A DNA stretch of 6,108 nucleotides, from contig QQUD01000180.1 of NCBI GenBank assembly GCA_008501785.1, positions 1 to 6,108 of the forward strand, read 5' to 3'. The notes below the pieces were generated by a model, which worked only from the letters and a program-made list of their open reading frames with translations, did no database searches and had not been told where the DNA came from. Numbering within the stretch: position 1 is the first letter of the stretch; the number at the start of each line of letters is the position of its first letter. The position numbers and the translations under genes were made by a program. Origin of the DNA: Chloroflexota bacterium (GTDB lineage Bacteria; Chloroflexota; Anaerolineae; Promineifilales; Promineifilaceae). Positions 1-5,181 of the stretch are shown here, piece after piece.

Positions 1-2
1 CG

Positions 3-857
3 ATATTACCAAGCCGCACATCAACCCCAAGCCGCACACCAACACCCACAGCAATATTCATTCAGCCAACAGCCATGCCATCATCAACCCCAAGCCGCAC
101 ACCAACACCCACAGCAATATTCATTCAGCCAACAGCCATACCATCATCAACCCCGAGCCGCACACCAACACCCACAGCAACATTCATTCAGCCAACAACC
201 ATACCATCATCAACTCCAACCCGTACACCAACACTCACAAATACCCCTACAAAAACACCGATCACTCCCACCTCAACATCGACCCCAACACCGACCACTA
301 CGCCGGAATTTATTATCAGCACGCTACCCTCCCAAGATGCTGTTTTTTCACCTGGATGTTGGTTAATCAATGAAAGAATAGAATATCACGGTTTTTACCA
401 GAACCAAGCCAACCTCAATGCCACAATTGTCGCCAATGGAAGAACCGGACAGGGGTTAAACTTGACAATTGCTAACGTGTATGGACCAGGTGGTCGATAT
501 GCAGGTTGGCAAGTACTCCTTGGCAATCCAGACACGGGACTGGACTTTTCAAATTACACATCATTGATTTTCTATATTCGTGGGGTAAATGGTGTTGAAA
601 AACCACCGCCAAACATGTATCTTATGATGCCGCAAACTACCGAAACCTTCGAGCGATTCTGGAAAAATGTGGCTGAAATCACAACAATCACAACATCCTG
701 GCAACAAATTGTCATCCCATTATCCCATTATGAGACTTCTACAGAGCAAAATCAACAAGTGTCGCTAGAAAATATTCACAAAATTCAAATATTATTTGAG
801 TGGTTTGAGTCTCCAACCTCTGGGGAAATTTATATAGATGATATATGTATCCAGTAA
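3..857 (+). CDS. Exported protein with Thr/Pro repeat stalk and C-terminal beta-sandwich (CBM-like) domain, 5' partial
   Basis: The frame is open from base 3 with no stop, so the true start lies upstream of the window. The first in-frame ATG (75) is inside a repeat unit and has no Shine-Dalgarno sequence, so it is not a credible start. Counting residues from that ATG, about 1-77 is a low-complexity stalk rich in Thr, Pro and Ser, made of 21-residue repeats (pattern PSSTPSRTPTPTA-F-IQPT) that decay into plain TP runs. Residues about 88-260 form a compact domain with alternating hydrophobic strands, a GWQVLLGN segment, DFSNYTSLIFYIRG, and a closing GEIYIDDICI. That ending is typical of galactose-binding-like or carbohydrate-binding jelly-roll domains (CBM11/CIA30-like). 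Cys95 and Cys258 could form a disulfide, consistent with export. The likely role is surface binding of glycans or presentation of a missing N-terminal domain. The family assignment comes from pattern recognition only, and no catalytic motif is seen. Confidence 0.75.
   Translation: MLPSRTSTPSRTPTPTAIFIQPTAMPSSTPSRTPTPTAIFIQPTAIPSSTPSRTPTPTATFIQPTTIPSSTPTRTPTLTNTPTKTPITPTSTSTPTPTTTPEFIISTLPSQDAVFSPGCWLINERIEYHGFYQNQANLNATIVANGRTGQGLNLTIANVYGPGGRYAGWQVLLGNPDTGLDFSNYTSLIFYIRGVNGVEKPPPNMYLMMPQTTETFERFWKNVAEITTITTSWQQIVIPLSHYETSTEQNQQVSLENIHKIQILFEWFESPTSGEIYIDDICIQ
20..240 (+). repeat. 63-bp in-frame tandem repeat encoding a Thr/Pro stalk
   Basis: Equivalent points of the unit (GCCGCACACC and its variant CCGTACACC) begin at 31, 94, 157 and 220, giving an exact 63-bp spacing, or 21 codons. 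The copies at 31-156 are nearly identical. The third has a few substitutions and the fourth is clearly diverged. A shorter partial repeat (CCAAGCCGCACA) lies at the left edge, so the array may continue outside the window. The unit keeps the reading frame, so copy number changes stalk length without breaking the gene. Confidence 0.9.
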
Positions 858-1126
858 AATGCTAATTTTGATGAAACTTCAGCCCCTTCCATATTGTTTG
901 ATTGATTTTATATCGATAAATTCATTACCCCTGCTGCGGCTGGTGTCAACACCGTGAGGCTCTTTCCCCCGATCTTTGACCGTTTCTGCTTGTGCTACTC
1001 AACTATTATCTGGTTGGATGAATGGTTGGTTGCTGAGGGATAATTGGTGAGGGAAACGGCCGTTTTCCAAATGACTCAAGTTAGCCAAATCAAATGAGTT
1101 TTTATGTTTCAATAATGCGTTAACGT
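858..1126. other. Gene-free intergenic gap (convergent genes)
   Basis: This gap of about 270 bp lies between the 3' ends of two convergent genes. I find no credible ORF or RNA gene in it. It holds one exact copy of the AACGGCCGTT palindrome (1055-1064) inside an imperfect purine/pyrimidine hairpin, and an 8-bp palindrome CGTTAACG at 1118-1125, directly after the stop codon of the minus-strand gene. A weak ACTCA/TGAGT pair at 1074-1099 followed by five T could be a poor terminator for the plus-strand gene. Its stem is only 5 bp with a 16-nt loop, so I do not call it one. Confidence 0.6.
1054..1065. repeat. Dispersed palindrome AAACGGCCGTTT, intergenic copy
   Basis: An exact AACGGCCGTT core with one extra matching base pair each side, flanked by GGG and TCC, so almost 17 bases form an imperfect inverted repeat. 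It lies between two convergent genes. Confidence 0.85.
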
Positions 1127-1726
1127 TTACAGGTTGTCGTCACCAACTATAGGTTCTGGCGTGAGCAGGGTTTCACGTAGGGATTCTAGAGAACGCTTTT
1201 TGGGCAGGTAGAATTTGTTGACCTTCCAGTTACCACCAAAGTAAGCGAGCGGTACAATGATTACGATCAAGCCAATCGTCCAACCCATGCCTGAATTGAT
1301 CAGGATGGTGATTGCTGCGACGAGCATAAGGGGTAGCAAATACCAAACCATCATTGAGCGACTCTGTTTGATCAGATAATTGATTTGCCAGAGCGCTTTG
1401 TCTAGTTCGCCAACGAGCGTGGACTCAAAATGGACTTCCTCCTGCTGTCGCAGCAGGCGACGTGCCAGCCCGATCAAGGCATAAACAAAATACATGCCTG
1501 GCAGGATGTAAGCGTACAGAGGTTGATTGTCTTGCACAGCATCTATCCCCAGGAAAATGCTCGCGATTAAATTGATAAAAATCATCATCATTTCCACAAA
1601 ATCCAGCTTGCGTGTAATCGATTTGCCCTTGCGTCTAATCTGGTTATGCAGCGCCGCTTCATTGATGGCGTAAAGTTTTTCTTCGTTTTGGTTGTTCCAA
1701 ATAATTTGCATGTCTTCAAACTCCAT
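1127..1726 (-). CDS. Four-helix membrane protein paired with an ECF sigma factor; putative anti-sigma regulator
   Basis: This 199-aa protein has an N-terminal cytoplasmic-looking segment of about 43 residues (MEFEDMQIIWNNQNEEKLYA, then a basic stretch) and four predicted transmembrane helices at about 44-63, 69-88, 125-144 and 148-166. The polar middle loop at about 89-124 is charged, and the tail is short. The start is supported by GGAG at 1734-1737, 7 nt upstream. It lies 65 bp downstream of an ECF sigma gene on the same strand, so the two are probably one operon. A short acidic N-terminus containing an 'IW.NQ' segment, followed by membrane helices and encoded after an ECF sigma gene, is an arrangement seen in some proposed anti-sigma regulators of Bacteroidota and Chloroflexota. 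It has no HxxxCxxC zinc anti-sigma motif. The inferred role is to hold the sigma factor at the membrane until a signal arrives. The alternative is an unrelated hypothetical membrane protein. Confidence 0.7.
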   Translation of the reverse strand: MEFEDMQIIWNNQNEEKLYAINEAALHNQIRRKGKSITRKLDFVEMMMIFINLIASIFLGIDAVQDNQPLYAYILPGMYFVYALIGLARRLLRQQEEVHFESTLVGELDKALWQINYLIKQSRSMMVWYLLPLMLVAAITILINSGMGWTIGLIVIIVPLAYFGGNWKVNKFYLPKKRSLESLRETLLTPEPIVGDDNL

Positions 1727-1742
1727 GATTGGTCTCCAGATA

Positions 1743-1774
1743 AGCTGTCAGCTATTAGCCGTCAGCTATCAGCT
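1743..1774. repeat. 7-bp tandem repeat (AGCTRTY) between sigma and membrane genes
   Basis: The units AGCTGTC, AGCTATT, AGCCGTC, AGCTATC and a final AGCT follow each other at 7-bp spacing, with a 14-bp higher-order period. On the minus strand, which is the transcribed strand here, an 11-nt segment (AGCTGATAGCT) can pair with AGCTGACAGCT across a 10-nt loop with two mismatches, giving a possible intercistronic hairpin. Similar AGCTGATAGCTGACGG-type sequences are, from general knowledge, a common dispersed intergenic repeat in several bacterial phyla. It lies just upstream of the membrane protein's ribosome binding site. Confidence 0.75.
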
Positions 1775-1791
1775 TTTTATTGGGTGATGGG

Positions 1792-2304
1792 TCACATTAT
1801 TGCCACTATTTCGCGTGATTTGTTGACTAGATGCTGCTTGATGCGGTGGATTTTGACGCCAACGTTGCTTTGGGAGATGCCTATCAGGGCGGCGATCTCT
1901 TTGTAGCTGTAGCCGTCGAGCATGAGCAGGCAGACGGAACGGTCGATGGGGTCGAGCTGCGCGATTTGCTCATACAGCCATTCGAGGCGGTCGTCGTGTT
2001 GTTGGTTGGTGGTGATTAGTGTTTGTGACGTGTCGGTGAGGGGGTGGGTTAACGGCCGTTTCTTCTCCCCCCGCACCCACGTTGATGTCACATAAAACGC
2101 CACTCGATAAATCCATGTCGATGGCTTCGACTCACCCCGAAAATCGGGAATCGACTTCCACACTTGCAGCGCGATTTCTTGAAACAGATCATCCTGATCA
2201 TGCTGGTTAAACGCATAAGCACGCACCACCTTGAAAAAGATGCCTTTGTGCTCGTGCAGCCATTCATCAAAAATCTGTTTTTGTTCGCTTTCTGTCATAT
2301 TCAC
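1792..2304 (-). CDS. RNA polymerase sigma factor, ECF subfamily
   Basis: This 168-170 aa protein has the usual ECF length and two-domain layout. Region 2 covers residues about 15-80, with the region 2.2 core DQDDLFQEIALQVWKSIPDF and then FRGESKPSTWIYRVA. Region 4 covers about 106-160, with the helix-turn-helix YKEIAALIGISQSNVGVKIH recognising the -35 element. ECF factors direct RNA polymerase to stress- or signal-specific promoters and are usually restrained by a neighbouring regulator, here probably the membrane protein downstream. Two starts are possible: GTG at 2304, or ATG at 2298 (protein beginning MTESEQ). The only SD-like sequence, AGGTG, overlaps the GTG and sits very close to the ATG, so neither start is clearly favoured. 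The interdomain linker (K82-L85) contains an exact AACGGCCGTT palindrome at 2051-2060. Confidence 0.95.
   Translation of the reverse strand: MNMTESEQKQIFDEWLHEHKGIFFKVVRAYAFNQHDQDDLFQEIALQVWKSIPDFRGESKPSTWIYRVAFYVTSTWVRGEKKRPLTHPLTDTSQTLITTNQQHDDRLEWLYEQIAQLDPIDRSVCLLMLDGYSYKEIAALIGISQSNVGVKIHRIKQHLVNKSREIVAIM
2051..2060. repeat. Dispersed palindrome AACGGCCGTT, in the sigma gene
   Basis: An exact copy within codons 82-85 of the sigma factor (Lys-Arg-Pro-Leu), in the linker between regions 2 and 4. On the plus strand it is preceded by GGGGTGGGTT and followed by TTCTTCTCCCC, a G-rich/C-rich context shared with other copies. Confidence 0.85.
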
Positions 2305-2329
2305 CTGTTTTGTAGCATATTCGCTCTTT

Positions 2330-2335
2330 AGTATA
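2330..2335 (-). promoter_or_regulatory. Possible -10 element of the sigma operon
   Basis: On the minus strand the hexamer TATACT lies about 26-32 nt upstream of the candidate sigma start codons. It matches the bacterial -10 consensus at five of six bases. No convincing -35 hexamer lies 16-18 nt upstream, so this could be a weak housekeeping promoter, an autoregulated ECF promoter of unknown sequence, or chance. Confidence 0.25.
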
Positions 2336-2378
2336 ACTAGTAACAGAATGAGGGTGATTTATTACAAGCAATTCACAC

Positions 2379-2411
2379 AAAAAAAGACTGGCTTTGTTAA
2401 CCAGTCTTTTT
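2379..2411 (-). terminator. Rho-independent terminator, possibly bidirectional
   Basis: There is a perfect inverted repeat, AAAAAGACTGG (2381-2391) and CCAGTCTTTTT (2401-2411), with a 9-nt loop. Read on the minus strand, the stem is followed by seven T (complement of A2379-A2385). It begins about 30 nt after the stop codon of the DUF2892 gene, so it separates that gene from the sigma operon. A T-run on the plus strand gives it the form of a bidirectional terminator. Confidence 0.9.
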
Positions 2412-2441
2412 ATCAGTTATTTTTTTGTCGCAATTGCTTGC

Positions 2442-2645
2442 TTATTTTTTGCCGATTGTGGAAATCTTGAAAGGTGCATAGAGTGGGCAGAAGCTGACAA
2501 AGCTGGTTGCCAGAAAAACAATGGCCAAGATACTCAAGATAATAGCAGCAACGCCTGAAATTGCGCCGGTAAAGTAAAGAATTGCCACCACTACTGCTAA
2601 AGTCACACGTACAATACGATCAACTGTTCCCATATTTTTTGTCAT
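2442..2645 (-). CDS. DUF2892 (YgaP-like transmembrane domain) small membrane protein
   Basis: This 67-aa protein begins MTKNMGTVDRIVRVTLAVVV, the signature N-terminus of the DUF2892 family. Two hydrophobic helices follow (about 12-28 and 31-50). The family's C-terminal cysteine motif is present as FCPLYAPFKIST (Cys at about 53). In other bacteria this domain occurs alone or fused to a rhodanese domain, as in E. coli YgaP. The stand-alone form has no established biochemical role. The start is well supported by GGAGG at 2652-2656, 6 nt upstream of the ATG. The gene is monocistronic, with a strong terminator just downstream, and is divergent from the NTF2-like gene across an intergenic region of about 160 bp. 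No rhodanese or other sulfur gene is visible nearby. Confidence 0.92.
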   Translation of the reverse strand: MTKNMGTVDRIVRVTLAVVVAILYFTGAISGVAAIILSILAIVFLATSFVSFCPLYAPFKISTIGKK

Positions 2646-2704
2646 CAGAATCCTCCGTGAATTTTTTTGCCTATCTGTTTTTTAGATGAAGTTGTGAAGC
2701 AAAG

Positions 2705-2735
2705 GTGACAAAATTGGATATGAAAAGCGTATACT
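2705..2735 (+). promoter_or_regulatory. Weak candidate promoter for the NTF2-like gene
   Basis: GTGACA (2705-2710) resembles a -35 and TATACT (2730-2735) a -10, with a 19-bp spacer that is longer than ideal. It lies about 70 bp upstream of the likely start at 2809 in the divergent intergenic region. The assignment rests only on hexamer similarity. Confidence 0.3.
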
Positions 2736-2808
2736 TGTTGCAATTAGGGGAATGATAATGAAGTTTTAGGACAATAGTTGAAGATTATTGTAAAAATGGA
2801 GAATGTCG

Positions 2809-3180
2809 ATGGCTGACCAATTAACAGAAGAAGAAAGGGATTTGCTGCAGCGTTTGGAGGAAGACCTCTGGCGCGAGGAAACTCGTTTTGACAGGCAATA
2901 TATGGAAACGCTGTTCGCTGCAGATTTCTGCGAGATTGGCCGGTCCGGACGCCTCTATGAGCGGGAAGCGACGTTGTCGATGCCAAAGCAGCCGATAGAT
3001 GCCGTCATTCCATTGCCGGATTTCCGCATTCGTGTGTTGGCGGATGGGGTGGTTCAGGTGATTTACAACAGTCACGTCATCTATGATGGCGTCCTGCAAA
3101 AAGGGCGCAGAAGCTCGATTTGGACGCGGGTGGCGCAGGGGTGGATGATCCGGTTTCATCAGGGGACGGGGTATGAGTGA
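2809..3180 (+). CDS. DUF4440 / SnoaL-like NTF2-fold protein
   Basis: A 123-aa protein (125 if the ATG at 2803 is used). I choose 2809 because GGAG at 2798-2801 lies 7 nt upstream of it, but only 1 nt from 2803. The layout is that of the DUF4440 family: an N-terminal helix LLQRLEEDLWREETRFDRQY, then ETLFAADFCEIGRSGRLYER, then beta strands FRIRVLADGVVQVIYNSHVI, then RRSSIWTRVAQGWMIRFHQG. The NTF2/cystatin-like alpha+beta cone holds a ligand pocket in enzymes such as ketosteroid isomerase and polyketide cyclases, but many DUF4440 proteins have no known substrate. The protein looks cytoplasmic, with no signal peptide. The gene is co-directional with the DUF4157 gene, about 115 bp upstream, with no clear terminator between. 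NTF2-fold proteins also occur as immunity proteins in polymorphic toxin systems. That role is only a possibility here. Confidence 0.88.
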   Translation: MADQLTEEERDLLQRLEEDLWREETRFDRQYMETLFAADFCEIGRSGRLYEREATLSMPKQPIDAVIPLPDFRIRVLADGVVQVIYNSHVIYDGVLQKGRRSSIWTRVAQGWMIRFHQGTGYE

Positions 3181-3190
3181 GGGGGGGGAT

Positions 3191-3200
3191 AACGGCCGAT
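3191..3200. repeat. Partial copy of the palindrome (AACGGCCGAT)
   Basis: It differs from the full palindrome by one base. It lies right after the G8 tract and before a TTTTCCTTCTCCCC-like pyrimidine run, closely resembling the context of the copy at 2051. Confidence 0.7.
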
Positions 3201-3234
3201 TTTCCTTCTCCCCTTTCTTTTCGGGCTGACTTCA

Positions 3235-3247
3235 ACTAAAATTTAGT
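3235..3247. promoter_or_regulatory. Inverted repeat ACTAAA-A-TTTAGT, operator-like
   Basis: Two perfect 6-bp arms flank a single A, about 50 bp upstream of the DUF4157 start codon. Size and position would suit a repressor half-site pair or part of a promoter. It is AT-rich and short, so chance is possible. Confidence 0.25.
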
Positions 3248-3296
3248 ATCCCTTAGTGAAAACGCGAAACAGCAATCGAATTAGAAGGTGATAAAG

Positions 3297-5072
3297 ATGC
3301 CCTCCAACGACAAAACCCACAACCATAATCAAACCGGTGCTAAAATACGGCCGTTTAAACCCAGTCCCAAAAAGGTAAACAATACAATTCAGCAGCGACC
3401 GCAAACGGCCGTTATCATCCAACGCGCCAGGCTCGACCCAGGCTCATTGTCACCGGACGACGCTCTGCACCTGCAACAGACAATAGGGAATCAGGCGGTC
3501 GGCTTGTTCAATGCACCCCAGTCGGCGTCAGTGCAGCGTGAGTCGATGTCCGAAACAGACGACGAATTGCAAATGAAACCCCTGGTGCAGCGACGTGCCG
3601 ATGAGGGCGGAGAGGCACCTGCTGATTTGGAATCAGTGATTAATCAGGCGCGCGGGAATGGACTACCGTTAGCTCCAGAATTGCAGGCGCAGATGGGGCA
3701 GGCAATGGGGGCAGATTTTGGCGGGGTGCGTGTGCATACGGATGCCCAGTCGGACCAGTTGACTCAATCGATTCAGGCAAAGGCGTTTACGACGGGCCAG
3801 GATCTGTTTTTTCGGCAGGGAGCCTATCAGCCGGAAAGTCGAGGCGGCCAGGCGCTAATAGCCCATGAGTTAGCCCATGTGGTGCAGCAGAATAGGGAGG
3901 CAGTGATAAAGAGGCCAGAAACAAATCAGACGGTACGACCAGAGGAAAAGAACGGTCCGCAGCAAATAATGGCAAATGTGATGCAAAGGAAGCAAACAAT
4001 CCAACGACTGGTGCCTGGAGACCCATTACCAACTGAAGCAGAAGAAAGAGAAGCGTTTCGCCAGACCCACAATCATCAATATGTAGGCAGCCCTGCAAAT
4101 AAGAGAATATCAAACACACCGTCTGCCATAAATAAAAGCGATCTTACCCTTGCGTTAAGAACCACATCCATTGTTCAGTTTTTATTGGATATGTTGCCCA
4201 GCCGGGGGGGCATTATGGGCAGGGGGGCAAAGGGGCCGGAAGATATTACGGAGCGGTCTACAGGACTGGTTGTGGCGACAGGTTGGGAAAAACTGATTGC
4301 TGACGACAATATCAGGGTAAATTATCACGACAACCTGGGAGAATATCTGCCCATGGATGACGGAGAGGAGGCCATCGTACGGCAAAAGCAAGAAGAGACG
4401 GTGAAGAGGGAAATGAAAGCCAAAATAGAGGCCGCGAATGCGATTGTTCATCAGATCGTTGACCCGACGATTTTAGTGAAGATGGCTCCACCTCGGGTGA
4501 CGATAATGATGGAGGAACACCAACGAGCTTATCAAGCGGATGAAGGAATCAAAATTGCAAACGGTGACCCAACTTCAGATATTGTGCACGAAATTGGGCA
4601 TTATCTGGAACATCGATATTCTGAACTATGGGAAGATGCCGCCATGCTTCGCAGAAAAAGAGCCTCTGAAGCCGGTAATCTGGTAACTGCTGAGGAAAAT
4701 GACCCAGGTATGGAACAAGAAGGAAGAATGGCTGGGAACTACCCGGTTACCGGAAAATATACATCAAAAGTATATGAGGCAATAGGAAGCACGGAAGTGG
4801 TTTCAATGACCATGGAATACATGTCGAGCAAAGAAAAGTTGGAGCAGCTGCTAGACAACGATCCGCAGCAGCTAGGATTGGTCATACGCAAAATGCAGCC
4901 CAACGATCCAGAGTTAGAAGCCGTTTTTGATCAATTCCACATGTTTTTCCCGAATTCAGATGCCAACCGCACGGCAATCGCAACAAGGCAAGAGGAAAGG
5001 GAAAGAGAACAAAGTGCAATGCAGAGGCGCAGACGCTACCCTAATCCATTGAGCGAACCCTTGCTTGGATAA
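3297..5072 (+). CDS. DUF4157 protein with a second C-terminal HExxH metallopeptidase-like domain; putative eCIS-type cargo
   Basis: The ATG at 3297 is preferred because AGAAGG (3283-3288) sits 8 nt upstream. An in-frame GTG at 3288 overlaps that SD. Residues below count from the GTG (594 aa); subtract 3 for the ATG. Residues 4-50 are polar and probably disordered. About 50-75 (SLSPDDALHLQQTIGNQAVG) and 94-101 (ELQMKPLV) are conserved leader motifs of DUF4157 proteins. Residues 122-201 are the DUF4157 domain (MGADFGGVRVHTDA, QAKAFTTGQDLFFRQGAY), ending in the zinc motif HELAH at 193-197. A linker at about 202-285 follows. The C-terminal region has a separate HEIGH at 434-438, in DIVHEIGHYLEH, and a later GSTEVVSM (500-507) whose Glu503 could be the third zinc ligand, as in gluzincins. 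DUF4157 is a known marker of proteins linked to extracellular contractile injection systems, so this may be a loaded effector. There is no signal peptide. No eCIS structural genes are in the window, so the delivery route is inference. Confidence 0.85.
   Translation: MPSNDKTHNHNQTGAKIRPFKPSPKKVNNTIQQRPQTAVIIQRARLDPGSLSPDDALHLQQTIGNQAVGLFNAPQSASVQRESMSETDDELQMKPLVQRRADEGGEAPADLESVINQARGNGLPLAPELQAQMGQAMGADFGGVRVHTDAQSDQLTQSIQAKAFTTGQDLFFRQGAYQPESRGGQALIAHELAHVVQQNREAVIKRPETNQTVRPEEKNGPQQIMANVMQRKQTIQRLVPGDPLPTEAEEREAFRQTHNHQYVGSPANKRISNTPSAINKSDLTLALRTTSIVQFLLDMLPSRGGIMGRGAKGPEDITERSTGLVVATGWEKLIADDNIRVNYHDNLGEYLPMDDGEEAIVRQKQEETVKREMKAKIEAANAIVHQIVDPTILVKMAPPRVTIMMEEHQRAYQADEGIKIANGDPTSDIVHEIGHYLEHRYSELWEDAAMLRRKRASEAGNLVTAEENDPGMEQEGRMAGNYPVTGKYTSKVYEAIGSTEVVSMTMEYMSSKEKLEQLLDNDPQQLGLVIRKMQPNDPELEAVFDQFHMFFPNSDANRTAIATRQEEREREQSAMQRRRRYPNPLSEPLLG
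3347..3354. repeat. Partial copy of the palindrome (ACGGCCGT), in the DUF4157 gene
   Basis: Eight bases of the core, followed by TT, within codons Ile20-Phe23 (Arg-Pro read from CGG CCG). It lies in the N-terminal tail predicted to be disordered, 57 bp before the next copy. Confidence 0.7.
3404..3413. repeat. Dispersed palindrome AACGGCCGTT, in the DUF4157 gene
   Basis: An exact copy read as Thr40-Ala41-Val42, in a different reading frame from the copies at 2051 and 3347. It is also in the disordered N-terminal tail. Confidence 0.85.
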
Positions 5073-5158
5073 GAATCTAAAATAGTTGTTGGGTAGTGTG
5101 TGTTATGGAGACAGAGAAATGAAAATTTGTGCAGCACAGACAAGCCCTATTGTTGTCC
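5073..5158. other. Short convergent intergenic gap
   Basis: These 86 bp lie between the stop codons of the DUF4157 gene and the serine hydrolase gene. There is no strong hairpin with a T-tract, so termination of either gene is unexplained. The gap contains a well-formed ribosome binding site and start codon that resemble a truncated gene (described separately). Confidence 0.6.
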
Positions 5159-5181
5159 TTACTCCCCAACCAAAAAATTAG
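5119..5181 (+). pseudogene. Possible 5' remnant of a carbon-nitrogen hydrolase (nitrilase-family) gene
   Basis: An ATG at 5119 has GGAG at 5107-5110, 8 nt upstream. The frame reads MKICAAQTSPI, then VVLTPQPKN and a stop at 5179-5181, only 20 codons in all. The first 11 residues strongly resemble the start of carbon-nitrogen hydrolases, which commonly begin like MKIxxAQTxPVKGD. The similarity ends at about 5151, just before the 3' end of the opposing serine hydrolase gene (5159), and the last residues overlap that gene in antisense. I infer that a nitrilase-family gene once began here and was cut off by a deletion or rearrangement. The match is short and recalled from memory, so it may be coincidence. 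A second reading is a tiny unrelated ORF. Confidence 0.4.

Larger units (their letters stand above)
3181..3296 (+). other. Intergenic spacer with G8 tract and palindromic element
   Basis: Directly after the NTF2-like stop codon come eight consecutive G (3181-3188). A partial copy of the dispersed palindrome (AACGGCCGAT, 3191-3200) follows, then a pyrimidine-rich run ending in CCCC. The G run and the C-rich run could fold around the palindrome as an imperfect hairpin. Further on, ACTAAA-A-TTTAGT (3235-3247) is a 6-bp inverted repeat. An SD, AGAAGG, lies at 3283-3288. I see no ORF or clear terminator. Confidence 0.6.

Noticed and set aside
10..240. CRISPR-like array
   Set aside because: The 63-bp repeats are directly contiguous with no unique spacers and keep an open reading frame, so this is a coding tandem repeat.
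188..370. Minus-strand ORF rich in Val-Gly
   Set aside because: It is the antisense reading of the Thr/Pro repeat region, where low-complexity DNA keeps other frames open.
1073..1104. Hairpin ACTCA/TGAGT followed by T5 as a terminator
   Set aside because: The stem is only 5 bp with a 16-nt loop and low GC content, far weaker than the hairpin at 2381-2411.
1646..1906. Plus-strand 86-aa ORF containing LSAISRQLSAFYW
   Set aside because: It spans the ends of two minus-strand genes, and its distinctive peptide is simply a translation of the 7-bp repeat.
2231..2470. Plus-strand 79-aa ORF across the sigma 5' end and the terminator
   Set aside because: It is antisense to the sigma gene, runs through the terminator hairpin into the end of the DUF2892 gene, and has no SD or recognisable domain.
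2803..2805. ATG at 2803 as the start of the NTF2-like gene
   Set aside because: The GGAG would be only 1 nt away. The ATG at 2809 has ideal 7-nt spacing.
3181..3188. G8 tract as a phase-variation switch
   Set aside because: It lies just after the NTF2-like stop codon and outside any reading frame, so slippage would not change a protein. An effect on downstream transcription cannot be excluded.
3787..4451. Two minus-strand ORFs of 110 and 89 aa inside the DUF4157 gene
   Set aside because: They are antisense shadows with no ribosome binding site and no domain, opposite a strongly supported coding frame.
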